Of a DNA stretch of 64,000 nt, positions 56,821 to 64,000 are shown in pieces; position 1 is the first letter of the stretch; each line of letters starts with the position of its first letter. Origin of the DNA: Desulfobacca acetoxidans DSM 11109 (GTDB lineage: Bacteria > Desulfobacterota > Desulfobaccia > Desulfobaccales > Desulfobaccaceae). Both the position numbers and the translations under genes were made by a program. Where the stretch lies: assembly GCF_000195295.1 (NCBI RefSeq), contig NC_015388.1:2666001-2730000 (forward strand), written 5' to 3'. A model generated the notes under the pieces. It was not told the DNA's origin. It was given only the letters and a program-made list of their open reading frames with translations, and did no database searches.

Positions 56821-58461
56821 ATGTCCTATCAAGTCTTGGCCCGCAAATGGCGGCCCCAAAATTTTGACGAAGTTGTCGGTCAGGAGCATATCACCCGAAC
56901 GTTGAAAAACGCCCTGGAGTCGGGACGGGTAGCCCACGCCTTTCTGTTCAGCGGACCCCGAGGGGTGGGCAAGACCTCGATAGCCCGCATCCTGGCCAAG
57001 GCCTTGAATTGCGCCGAGGGTCCGGCGCCGACGCCTTGCAACCGATGCCAATCATGTGTAGAGATCACCCAGGGACACAGCCTAGACGTCCTGGAAATCG
57101 ACGGCGCCAGCAACCGCGGCATCGATGAGGTACGGGAACTACGAGAGAATATTAAATATCTGCCGGCTCATGGCAGTTATAAAGTCTTCATCATCGATGA
57201 AGTCCACATGCTTACCAAAGAGGCCTTCAATGCCCTGTTGAAAACCCTGGAGGAGCCGCCGCCGCACGCCATCTTTATCATGGCCACCACGGAATCGCAC
57301 AAAGTGCCGGTGACTATTCTATCCCGCTGCCAGCGTTATGACTTCAAAAGGCTGTCCACTGCCGCCATCCAGGCGCATCTGGCGAATCTCACGGCCCAGG
57401 AGGGCTGGCATCTAGCACCGGAGGGACTGCTGCTCATCGCCCAAGAGGCCGAAGGCGGCATGCGGGACGCCCAAGGTTTATTGGATCAGGTGATCACCTT
57501 CGGCGGCACCGAGGTCTCTCCCCCGGAGATCGCCCGTATCCTCGGGGTAACCGATCGGCTCCTGTTGCTGCAAACCCTGGAGGCTATACTGAACCGCCAG
57601 GCGGCCCAGCTCCTCGATATTTTAGCTGAACTGCATGAGCACGGCCACGATCTCCGGCGCTTTTTCCATGATCTGCTCTTTTTCAGTCGACACCTGGTCA
57701 TCGCCGCGCTCGGCCCGGAAGTCCGGCGGCTGGCGGATCTCGCCGACCAGGAGTGGGACCGTTTGCAGGAGATGGCCCGCCAGACCAATCTGGCTCATCT
57801 GTTCAATCTGCTGACAACACTCTTAAAAGGGGAAGAAGAACTGCGGCGTTCCCCCTTGCCGCGCCTGTCCCTGGAGATATTATTGCTGCGCCTGGTAAGT
57901 TTGGAACCGCTGCTGGACCTGCCCGAGTGGCTGACGCGGTTGTCAGCTCTCGAAATGAAGCTGGATCAGGGACATATTCCAGCTCTAGGGACTGATGCAC
58001 CCCAGAGATCCGTCTCTCAGGGAAAGTCGGTTGATCGATCATCGCAAACGTCAAAGGCGCCGTCGGTGGCCGAGCCCTCCAAGGGCGACAGCCCGGCATC
58101 GTGGGAATCGTTTGTACATTTTGTAACGCAAAGGGGCGGCATACCTTTAGGGGGAAAGCTCCACAACAGCCACCTCCATAAACAGAGAGACGGACGTCTC
58201 CATGTCGCCCCCGGCCCCGCCTGGCGCACTGCCCAGCCCGAGCATCTGGAACAGATTCAAGCCCTGGCGCGGGATTTTTTCGGCCCGCAATGCCAATTGG
58301 TCATTGAAGCCACTGCCGCCGCCAAGTCCAGCCGCGAGACCCCTGCATCCCGACGTCAATTGTCACTTGACGAAATCAAACAGTTGGCCGAAGGCATTTT
58401 TGGGGGTACCTGGCTGACTGAGACAATGCCCACCGATGTGGCAAAGGAGAACAAGAAGTGA
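56821..58461 (+). CDS. dnaX: DNA polymerase III tau/gamma subunit
   Basis: Clamp-loader ATPase. The 546-residue protein has Walker A Gly-Pro-Arg-Gly-Val-Gly-Lys-Thr (45-52), zinc cysteines Cys64, 73, 76, 79, Asp-Glu-Val-His (126-129) and the Arg-Cys-Gln-Arg-Tyr sensor region. The C-terminal part after about residue 370 is low-similarity tau-like sequence with a short final domain. The ybaB start overlaps its stop. Confidence 0.95.
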   Translation: MSYQVLARKWRPQNFDEVVGQEHITRTLKNALESGRVAHAFLFSGPRGVGKTSIARILAKALNCAEGPAPTPCNRCQSCVEITQGHSLDVLEIDGASNRGIDEVRELRENIKYLPAHGSYKVFIIDEVHMLTKEAFNALLKTLEEPPPHAIFIMATTESHKVPVTILSRCQRYDFKRLSTAAIQAHLANLTAQEGWHLAPEGLLLIAQEAEGGMRDAQGLLDQVITFGGTEVSPPEIARILGVTDRLLLLQTLEAILNRQAAQLLDILAELHEHGHDLRRFFHDLLFFSRHLVIAALGPEVRRLADLADQEWDRLQEMARQTNLAHLFNLLTTLLKGEEELRRSPLPRLSLEILLLRLVSLEPLLDLPEWLTRLSALEMKLDQGHIPALGTDAPQRSVSQGKSVDRSSQTSKAPSVAEPSKGDSPASWESFVHFVTQRGGIPLGGKLHNSHLHKQRDGRLHVAPGPAWRTAQPEHLEQIQALARDFFGPQCQLVIEATAAAKSSRETPASRRQLSLDEIKQLAEGIFGGTWLTETMPTDVAKENKK

Positions 58462-58769
58462 AAAACTTAGGCAGCATGATGAAACAGGCTCAGAAACTGC
58501 AGAGTAAGATGTTGGCCATGCAGGAGGAATTGGGCAACCGGACCGTCACCGCACAGGCAGGCGGCGGTATGGTGGAAGTAGTGGCCAACGGTCGCCAGGA
58601 ACTGATCTCCCTGCGCATCGACCCGGAGGTGGTTAATTCGGAGGATGTCGACCTGCTCCAGGATCTGGTTCTCGCCGCGGTCAATGATGCCCTGAACCGT
58701 TCCCGGGAGATGGTAGCCGATGAGATGGCCAAGCTCACCGGCGGCATGAAGATTCCCGGCCTGTTTTAG
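58458..58769 (+). CDS. ybaB: YbaB/EbfC nucleoid-associated protein
   Basis: 103 residues. N-terminal Met-Met-Lys-Gln-Ala-Gln-Lys-Leu-Gln helix and the Gly-Gly-Gly-Met-Val-Glu-Val-Val-Ala-Asn-Gly strand pair are diagnostic. It forms dimers that bind DNA. The GTG start overlaps the dnaX stop by 4 bases, the standard dnaX-ybaB-recR order. Confidence 0.95.
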   Translation: MKNLGSMMKQAQKLQSKMLAMQEELGNRTVTAQAGGGMVEVVANGRQELISLRIDPEVVNSEDVDLLQDLVLAAVNDALNRSREMVADEMAKLTGGMKIPGLF

Positions 58770-58852
58770 CCGGGCCGATGTTGAGCCTTCAACCACCGGC
58801 ATGATGAGGTGAGTCATTGCAAAAGGAAATTAGGAAGTTAAGGATCATCCGG

Positions 58853-58887
58853 CTAACCTCTAAACACTGACCACTGACGACCAAGCC
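58853..58887. repeat. Degenerate 7-bp tandem array before recR
   Basis: CTAACCT, CTAAACA, CTGACCA, CTGACGA, CCAAGCC: five units that end exactly at the recR ATG, so the recR ribosome site lies inside the array or is weak. Confidence 0.5.
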
Positions 58888-59493
58888 ATGGCAAGAAATT
58901 TCTATCCTGCACCTCTGCAGAAGGTTATCCGGGGACTTAGCAGATGGCCTGGAATCGGCGAAAAAACCGCCACCCGGCTGGCCCTCTACTTACTACGGGC
59001 GGCAGATACCGAAGTAACCGAATTGGCTCAGGCCCTGATCGACTTGAAGGCTAAGATCAGGCTCTGCTCCCGTTGTTTTGCCTTTGCCGACCAGGAACTT
59101 TGCCCCATCTGCGCTGATCCGGGGCGGAATAACGGTCAGCTGGTGGTAGTGGCCGATCCGGGGGACCTGATCGCCCTGGAGCGGGTCGGTTTTTTTCAAG
59201 GCGCATATCATGTTCTGGGCGGCCTCATCTCCCCTCTGGACAACGTTGGACCGAGGGATTTGCATATTTCCGAGCTTTTGAGCCGCTTGCACTCCGAAGC
59301 CATTGAAGAGGTCATCCTGGCCTTGAATCCGAGCCTCGAGGGGGAGGCGACAACGGCTTATCTGGCCCAAGAGCTGCAGGGCAAACCGGTAAAAGTAACG
59401 CGGATTGCCTATGGTCTCCCCATGGGCGGCGATTTGAAGTACGCCGACCAACAGACTATTAAAGAGTCGTTGCGGCATCGGGTGAGGGCGTGA
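58888..59493 (+). CDS. recR: Recombination mediator RecR
   Basis: Works with RecF/RecO in loading RecA at gaps. The 201-residue protein has a helix-hairpin-helix (Gly-Ile-Gly-Glu-Lys-Thr-Ala), a four-cysteine zinc finger (Cys60, 63, 72, 75) and the Toprim domain starting Leu-Val-Val-Val-Ala-Asp-Pro-Gly-Asp. No strong Shine-Dalgarno is visible before its ATG. Confidence 0.96.
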   Translation: MARNFYPAPLQKVIRGLSRWPGIGEKTATRLALYLLRAADTEVTELAQALIDLKAKIRLCSRCFAFADQELCPICADPGRNNGQLVVVADPGDLIALERVGFFQGAYHVLGGLISPLDNVGPRDLHISELLSRLHSEAIEEVILALNPSLEGEATTAYLAQELQGKPVKVTRIAYGLPMGGDLKYADQQTIKESLRHRVRA

Positions 59494-59607
59494 TATAATA
59501 TTAGTATTTGATTATCTTACAAATAATAATCCCACCTTATCAATGTAACCCTTTTAAATGTGACCTACTGATGAAGAGCCTAACGAAGTTTACCTTAAAA
59601 AAATCTG

Positions 59608-59636
59608 TTTTCATATTTCGTTGTGATCACTATAAT
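59608..59636 (+). promoter_or_regulatory. Candidate promoter of the toxin-antitoxin pair
   Basis: TTTTCA (59608-59613), 17 bases, TATAAT (59631-59636). The -35 is weak, the -10 perfect. It lies in the only AT-rich non-coding stretch upstream of the antitoxin, where autoregulation would be expected. Confidence 0.5.
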
Positions 59637-59691
59637 ATGCCAATTTATATCATATAATTGAGATAAGCCCCATAAAAAGGAGTTTGAAGGT

Positions 59692-59931
59692 ATGGAACCT
59701 CTCATTGATGACCTGCTGCATAAGGTCAAGGTCATTTCCCAGACCAGCTATGGAACGATGCTAAACAAGATCATCGACAGCGTCTATGAGAAAGTGGAAG
59801 AAGAATACGACACAGAACCTCTGAACCCGGAAGAATTACAGGTCTTGGAAGAGGTCGTGGCCGCCGTCAAGCGTGGCGACCTGAGCCGGTTCATTTCTCT
59901 GGAAGAGTTTGAAAAGAAACACGGGCTATGA
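59692..59931 (+). CDS. Type II antitoxin
   Basis: 79 residues, acidic. The C-terminal Phe-Ile-Ser-Leu-Glu-Glu-Phe-Glu-Lys-Lys-His-Gly-Leu is the toxin-binding tail type also seen at 3000-3218. AAAAGGAG precedes the ATG and the gene overlaps the toxin by 4 bases. Expected to bind the RelE toxin and repress its own promoter. Confidence 0.8.
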   Translation: MEPLIDDLLHKVKVISQTSYGTMLNKIIDSVYEKVEEEYDTEPLNPEELQVLEEVVAAVKRGDLSRFISLEEFEKKHGL

Positions 59932-60194
59932 GCTACCGGGTCGAACTTGATGCACGGGCTGACAAACAGGCGGAAAAATTAGAACGGGAAACCCTAAAAC
60001 GCTTTCAGAAGCGCTTCCGGGAGTTAGCCCAAAACCCCTTCGACCCGAGAATCTCCAAGCCCCTGACCATGTCGGCGAACCGTCGGACCTCACGAGTGGG
60101 CGACTGGCGCATAATTTATTTCGTAGATAAGGGCAGACAAACAGTATTTGTGACGGCTATCTGCCATCGCAAACCGGCCTATGATAAGGTTTAA
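59928..60194 (+). CDS. RelE/ParE-family toxin
   Basis: 88 residues. Starts Met-Ser-Tyr-Arg-Val-Glu-Leu-Asp-Ala-Arg-Ala-Asp-Lys-Gln, then Pro-Phe-Asp-Pro-Arg-x3-Lys-Pro-Leu, Arg-Val-Gly-Asp-Trp-Arg-Ile-Ile-Tyr and a terminal Ile-Cys-His-Arg-Lys-x-Ala-Tyr-Asp, all typical of RelE. It would cleave mRNA in the ribosome; the ParE gyrase-toxin alternative is less likely given the Arg/Tyr-rich end. Intact, unlike the two loci at 3.2-3.8 kb. Confidence 0.85.
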   Translation: MSYRVELDARADKQAEKLERETLKRFQKRFRELAQNPFDPRISKPLTMSANRRTSRVGDWRIIYFVDKGRQTVFVTAICHRKPAYDKV

Positions 60195-60310
60195 TCAATA
60201 ACGTTGAGATGTTAAGGTTCCAAGACTATTCCTTTCTTTAGTTAGCGCTATGACTTGATAATATAACTGAATGAGATTCAAACAATTTTTACAGTTTTCT
60301 ATGCTTCGAT

Positions 60311-61429
60311 ATGATCATTGACCGCCGCCTTTTCAAAAACATCGACTGGATTCTGCTGATTCTAACTCTTTTGATCGTTTCTCTCGGTATTGTCAATCTC
60401 TACAGCGCCGGTCTGAACCAGGACACGGGGCGTGATACTCCGCTCTATCTCAAGCAACTTTATTGGCTGGCGATCGGTCTGGGCCTGATGGTGTTTATGA
60501 CCACCTTCGATTACCGCTACCTTGAAAAGCTTGCTTATCCGGTCTATTGGCTGGCTGTTATTCTGTTGATCACGGTCATACTGATGGGGAAAGTGGTCTC
60601 CGGCTCCAAGCGCTGGCTGGTAGTGGGACCGATGGTATTTCAGCCTTCCGAGTTGGCGAAGGTCGCCATCATACTCGCTCTGGCGGCCTATTTCTATCGT
60701 CAGGAAAGATTTGATCCTTTATCCTGGCGGGAGCTGATCATTTCATGTCTGCTGGTGCTGCCGCCTTTTGCATTGGTAGCCAAACAGCCGGACCTCGGCA
60801 GCGCCCTCCTGATCACTGCCGTGGCCTCCACGATCATCCTCTTCGTCGGCGTCCGGTGGCACATCCTGGTCACCCTGATAATATCTTTTGTAGCCTTATC
60901 CCCGGTCTCTTGGTTTTTTCTGAAAGATTACCAGAAACAGCGCATACTCACTTTTTTAAACCCGGAGCAGGACCCTTTAGGCTCCGGGTATCATATCATT
61001 CAGTCAAAAATTGCTGTTGGCTCCGGCCTTTTGTGGGGGAAGGGCTTCCTCCATGGTACCCAGAGCCAACTCAATTTCCTGCCGGAGCAACATACTGATT
61101 TTGTTTTTTCGGTTTTTGCCGAAGAGTGGGGGTTTTTAGGCTCGGCCGGCCTGATTGTGCTCTATGCCCTGCTCATATTATGGAGTTTGCAGATCGCCCG
61201 CTCCTGCCGCGAACGGTTCGGCAACCTGTTGGCCGTCGGTATCTCGGCCATGATCTTCTGGCAGATATTCATTAATATCTCTATGGTGACCGGCATGCTG
61301 CCGGTAGTCGGCATTCCCCTGCCCCTGTTCAGCTATGGCGGCTCTTCGCTCATCTCCAACTTCATCGGCATCGGGCTGCTCCTCAATATCCGCATGCGCC
61401 AATTCCTCTTTTTCAGTCCGACCTTGTGA
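60311..61429 (+). CDS. rodA: Rod-shape peptidoglycan polymerase RodA
   Basis: 372 residues of the SEDS family with ten membrane segments. Features include Ser-Gly-Ser-Lys-Arg-Trp-Leu, Phe-Gln-Pro-Ser-Glu-Leu-Ala-Lys, Lys-Gln-Pro-Asp-Leu-Gly-Ser-Ala, His-Thr-Asp-Phe-Val-Phe-Ser and a terminal Pro-Leu-Pro-Leu-Phe-Ser-Tyr-Gly-Gly-Ser-Ser. RodA is the glycosyltransferase of the elongasome. The rest of the mre/mrd cluster presumably lies elsewhere. Confidence 0.94.
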   Translation: MIIDRRLFKNIDWILLILTLLIVSLGIVNLYSAGLNQDTGRDTPLYLKQLYWLAIGLGLMVFMTTFDYRYLEKLAYPVYWLAVILLITVILMGKVVSGSKRWLVVGPMVFQPSELAKVAIILALAAYFYRQERFDPLSWRELIISCLLVLPPFALVAKQPDLGSALLITAVASTIILFVGVRWHILVTLIISFVALSPVSWFFLKDYQKQRILTFLNPEQDPLGSGYHIIQSKIAVGSGLLWGKGFLHGTQSQLNFLPEQHTDFVFSVFAEEWGFLGSAGLIVLYALLILWSLQIARSCRERFGNLLAVGISAMIFWQIFINISMVTGMLPVVGIPLPLFSYGGSSLISNFIGIGLLLNIRMRQFLFFSPTL

Positions 61430-61580
61430 TTTTTTAAACAAGTGGTATCTTTTTAATATAACTCTGAGTCTGAGCATTTTTAAGCGATTTAAAGAGGAGG
61501 AAGCTGAATTTTCATTTTATCGCAGCATTTCAGATATTTTTGGGAGTGCCGAGGCGCCAGACGATTTTTGAAAAAAACCT

Positions 61581-61610
61581 TTGACAGAACGGCCAAAATA
61601 AGGTAATAAT
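61581..61610 (+). promoter_or_regulatory. Promoter of the ATP synthase operon
   Basis: TTGACA at 61581-61586, AATAAT at 61605-61610, spacer 18 (or TAATAA with spacer 17), about 75 bases before the first gene. Confidence 0.6.
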
Positions 61611-61686
61611 CCAAATTGACTTTGCATAAAAGTTCACATAGTCGTTTTATTTGCAATAACAAAACGTTATAAGAGGTGGCCAGTAG

Positions 61687-62115
61687 ATGATTGACATTGA
61701 TTGGACATTGTTTGTGCAGATTGGTAATTTCCTCGTCCTGGTCTTTCTCTTGAACATGGTTCTGTTCCGGCCCATACGGGGGGTACTGAAGGAGCGTCAG
61801 AATCTCTTTTCTGGCCTTAGTTCGGAGGTCTCCTCGTTAACCGAGGCGGAGCAGGGGGTGCGCCAAGACATCCAAGGCGAGTTGCTCGCGGCTCGCAAAA
61901 GCGGGATGAACAAGCGTGACATGCTCAAGCAGGAGGGCAGCGCCATGGAAGCCGGCCTGATGGAAAAAGCGAAGGCCGAAGCTGACGCCGAAGCGGCGCG
62001 CATGGCGGAGAAGATCAAGTCTGACGTCGCCGCCGCCCGGGAGGCTTTGAGACCGCAGGCTCAATCCTTTGCTCTTGACCTGGCTGCCAAAATACTGGGG
62101 AGGGAGATGGCATGA
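61687..62115 (+). CDS. atpF: ATP synthase F0 subunit b' (B-prime)
   Basis: 142 residues: one short N-terminal membrane helix (about 8-26) with Phe-Arg-Pro-Ile, then a long charged coiled coil. First of a pair of b-type stator subunits; many Deltaproteobacteria have two instead of a homodimer. It overlaps the next gene by 4 bases. Confidence 0.88.
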   Translation: MIDIDWTLFVQIGNFLVLVFLLNMVLFRPIRGVLKERQNLFSGLSSEVSSLTEAEQGVRQDIQGELLAARKSGMNKRDMLKQEGSAMEAGLMEKAKAEADAEAARMAEKIKSDVAAAREALRPQAQSFALDLAAKILGREMA

Positions 62116-62714
62116 GGATCAAAAACATCTGCGGGGTCGGGGTTAAGAGCGCTTCTTTGGCCATCGCTGCCGGTTTGGCAATGGCTGGGGCGGCCTGGGC
62201 CAGTGAAGCTCACGGACATGGCGGCATAGATGCAGCCAAATTAAACGATCTTCTCTGGAGGACCGTCAATTTTCTCATTTTCGCCGCGATTCTCTTCAAG
62301 TTGGCGGCAAAGCCCCTGAAGGAGTTTTTTGCCAACCGCAAGAGAGACATCAGCCAGGAGTTGCAGGATCTTGAAACTCAGAAGATTGCGGTGCAAAAAG
62401 CCCTCAAGGAAGCCAAGTCGCAGTTGGCGGCGGTTGCTGCTGAGCGGGAACAGATCATCCAGCAATATCTAGCTGAAGGCGAGGCGGAAAAGGCAAAGAT
62501 TATCGAGAAAGCTGAACAGTCGGCGCAGCGCCTGAAAGACATGGCCCTGATGACCATAGAGGCGGAGACCAAGAAAGCCGCGGCCGATCTGAAGCGAGAG
62601 ATTGTCGAAACCGCAGTCGCGCTTTCGGAACAGCTTATCAAAGAAAAAATCGTCGCCGAAGACCAACAGCGGTTGGTTGATGACTACTTAATAAAGGTGG
62701 TGGAAGCTCATTGA
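62112..62714 (+). CDS. atpF: ATP synthase F0 subunit b with N-terminal extension
   Basis: 200 residues. A hydrophobic, signal-peptide-like N-terminus (about 13-30, ending Ala-Trp-Ala-Ser) precedes the usual stator helix (about 50-66, Trp-Arg-Thr-Val-Asn-Phe-Leu-Ile-Phe) and the coiled coil. The extension contains His-Gly-His-Gly-Gly. It may be cleaved or form a second membrane helix. Confidence 0.9.
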   Translation: MRIKNICGVGVKSASLAIAAGLAMAGAAWASEAHGHGGIDAAKLNDLLWRTVNFLIFAAILFKLAAKPLKEFFANRKRDISQELQDLETQKIAVQKALKEAKSQLAAVAAEREQIIQQYLAEGEAEKAKIIEKAEQSAQRLKDMALMTIEAETKKAAADLKREIVETAVALSEQLIKEKIVAEDQQRLVDDYLIKVVEAH

Positions 62715-63262
62715 TAAACCTGTCGCTTGCACGTCGCTACGCCAAAGCCTTGCTGAGCATCGGCAAGGAGGATGGCCGGTATAAGGAATATGGGGAGGAG
62801 CTCAACTCCTTTACCTATCTTCTCGAAAGAGAAGCGGAGCTGAAAAACGCCATCATCAATCCCATCTACCCTCGTGACGATCGCAAAAAAGTTTTGGATA
62901 AGATCCTGGAGATGATTCAACTCTCAACCATTGTCACGAACTTCATCAACCTGCTTTTCGATAAACAACGCATCGATGGCGTCTTTCAAATCAATCAAGA
63001 ATATCAACAATTGGTAGATAAGCTGGAGAATATCAGCCGCGCCAGAGTCACTACCGCTGCCCCCCTGGGAGAGGACGTGATCGACCGCATCCGCCAGGCG
63101 CTGGAGAAAATCACCGGCGGCGCTGTAGTTCTAGATGTCACGGATGATTCTCAGATCATCGGTGGCATCATTGCGCAAGTCGGCGATCTGGTGCTTGATG
63201 GCAGCGTGCGGACCCAGCTCCAGAGTTTAAAAGAAACTTTGATAAGAGGTGAGGTTGCTTAA
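62711..63262 (+). CDS. atpH: ATP synthase F1 subunit delta
   Basis: 183 residues. N-terminal Ala-Arg-Arg-Tyr-Ala-Lys-Ala-Leu and C-terminal Ile-Ile-Gly-Gly-Ile-Ile-Ala-Gln-Val-Gly-Asp-Leu-Val-Leu-Asp-Gly-Ser-Val are family hallmarks. Starts at TTG overlapping the previous stop (AAGGTGG upstream). Connects the stator to F1. Confidence 0.95.
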   Translation: MINLSLARRYAKALLSIGKEDGRYKEYGEELNSFTYLLEREAELKNAIINPIYPRDDRKKVLDKILEMIQLSTIVTNFINLLFDKQRIDGVFQINQEYQQLVDKLENISRARVTTAAPLGEDVIDRIRQALEKITGGAVVLDVTDDSQIIGGIIAQVGDLVLDGSVRTQLQSLKETLIRGEVA

Positions 63263-64000
63263 ATGGAAATCAGAGCAGAAGAAATCAGTCAGATTATTCG
63301 GACCCAGATCAAGGACTATGAGAAAAAGGTCGAGGTGGCTGAGACCGGCACCGTTCTTTCCGTCGGCGACGGTATCGCCCGCGTTTCCGGCGTGGAAAAG
63401 TGTATGGCTATGGAGCTGTTGGAATTCCCCGGCGGCATCTTTGGCATCGCCTTGAACCTGGAAGAAGACAACGTCGGCTGCGCCATCCTGGGTGAAGATA
63501 TTCATATCAAGGAAGGCGACATGGTCAAAAGGACCGGCCGTATCGCTGAGGTGCCCGTCGGCGAGGCCTGTTTGGGTCGGGTACTTGACCCGGTGGGCAA
63601 TCCCATCGACGGCAAAGGCCCCGTGGAGGCCAAGGAATACCGCCGCATCGAACTGAAGGCCCCTGGCGTTATCGAGCGTCAGCCGGTGAATGAACCCATG
63701 TATACCGGTTATAAGGCCATCGATGCCATGACCCCGGTCGGGCGCGGTCAGCGGGAGCTGATCATCGGTGACCGTCAGATCGGCAAGACGGCTTTGTGCG
63801 TTGACGCCATCATCAATCAGAAAGATTCCGGCGTCGTCTGTATCTATGTCGCCATCGGTCAGAAAAAATCCACCGTAGCCCAGGTGGTGGATGCCTTGGA
63901 GCGTAACGATGCTATGAAGCACACCATCGTTATCTCCGCTACCGCCAGTGAACCGGCGCCGTTGCAGTACGTATCTGCCTTTGCCGGCTGCACCATGGGC
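63263..64000 (+). CDS. atpA: ATP synthase F1 subunit alpha (partial, runs off the window)
   Basis: 246 codons are present, open to the window end. N-terminal Glu-Ile-Ser-Gln-Ile-Ile-Arg, beta-barrel region with Gly-Asp-Gly-Ile-Ala-Arg-Val-Ser-Gly, Walker A Gly-Asp-Arg-Gln-Ile-Gly-Lys-Thr (169-176) and the start of the nucleotide-binding domain. GAGGT precedes the ATG. The stop and C-terminal domain lie beyond 64000. Confidence 0.97.
   Translation, partial: MEIRAEEISQIIRTQIKDYEKKVEVAETGTVLSVGDGIARVSGVEKCMAMELLEFPGGIFGIALNLEEDNVGCAILGEDIHIKEGDMVKRTGRIAEVPVGEACLGRVLDPVGNPIDGKGPVEAKEYRRIELKAPGVIERQPVNEPMYTGYKAIDAMTPVGRGQRELIIGDRQIGKTALCVDAIINQKDSGVVCIYVAIGQKKSTVAQVVDALERNDAMKHTIVISATASEPAPLQYVSAFAGCTMG

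Overview
The window looks like chromosome from a mesophilic, anaerobic or syntrophic member of the former Deltaproteobacteria (Desulfobacterota, perhaps close to Desulfobacca/Syntrophobacterales). This is inferred from gene content: a fused double-ASKHA acyl-CoA dehydratase activase, a PxxKW cysteine-rich protein, paired ATP synthase b'/b genes, HypE, FdhD, a methylmalonyl-CoA decarboxylase-like enzyme and a CoA-transferase. I saw no rRNA, tRNA or CRISPR array.

Layout. 0.2-1.3 kb: DUF2905 protein and a ScpB-like decarboxylase. 1.4-3.8 kb: an accessory patch with a DNA methyltransferase fused to a degraded nuclease-like (SNase) domain and two decaying toxin-antitoxin loci. 3.8-7.4 kb: ligA, acylphosphatase and two membrane proteins. 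7.3-12.9 kb, minus strand: a compact galT-glgA-histidine kinase-response regulator-LapA operon. 13.3-31.2 kb: cell-envelope, cofactor and redox genes (lolA, nadA, radical SAM protein, CoA activase, hypE, PLP aminotransferase, nadK, fdhD). 32.4-35.7 kb: an NtrB/NtrC-type two-component pair.

35.9-43.5 kb is a type III-like restriction-modification locus: mod, then res, then two small paralogous proteins of unknown function. The operon is split between mod and res by a REP-associated tyrosine transposase (RAYT) that lies between two 158-bp direct repeats. 43.6-56.4 kb: glutamate dehydrogenase, an SPFH protein paired with an unusual ATP-grasp protein, alcohol dehydrogenase, CoA-transferase, a UbiA-type prenyltransferase, ftsH and an MFS exporter. 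56.8-64 kb is conserved housekeeping: dnaX-ybaB-recR, an intact toxin-antitoxin pair, rodA, and the start of the ATP synthase operon, cut in atpA by the window edge.

The most unusual signal is a layered set of small repeats. (1) A palindrome with core GGGGCGAATCTTGTATTCG(CCCC), concentrated around and inside the RAYT gene. (2) A MITE-like element with 13-bp terminal inverted repeats (CGTAATACTTCAG). (3) A second MITE-like element carrying paired GCACAGGCGGGACGCCTGTGC-type palindromes. It is present once empty (24.8 kb) and once with element 2 inserted in it (45.1 kb), so the insertion can be read directly. (4) Degenerate 7-bp tandem arrays at several gene ends. Elements repeatedly supply or touch stop codons of neighbouring genes: the methyltransferase fusion, mod, RAYT and hypE.
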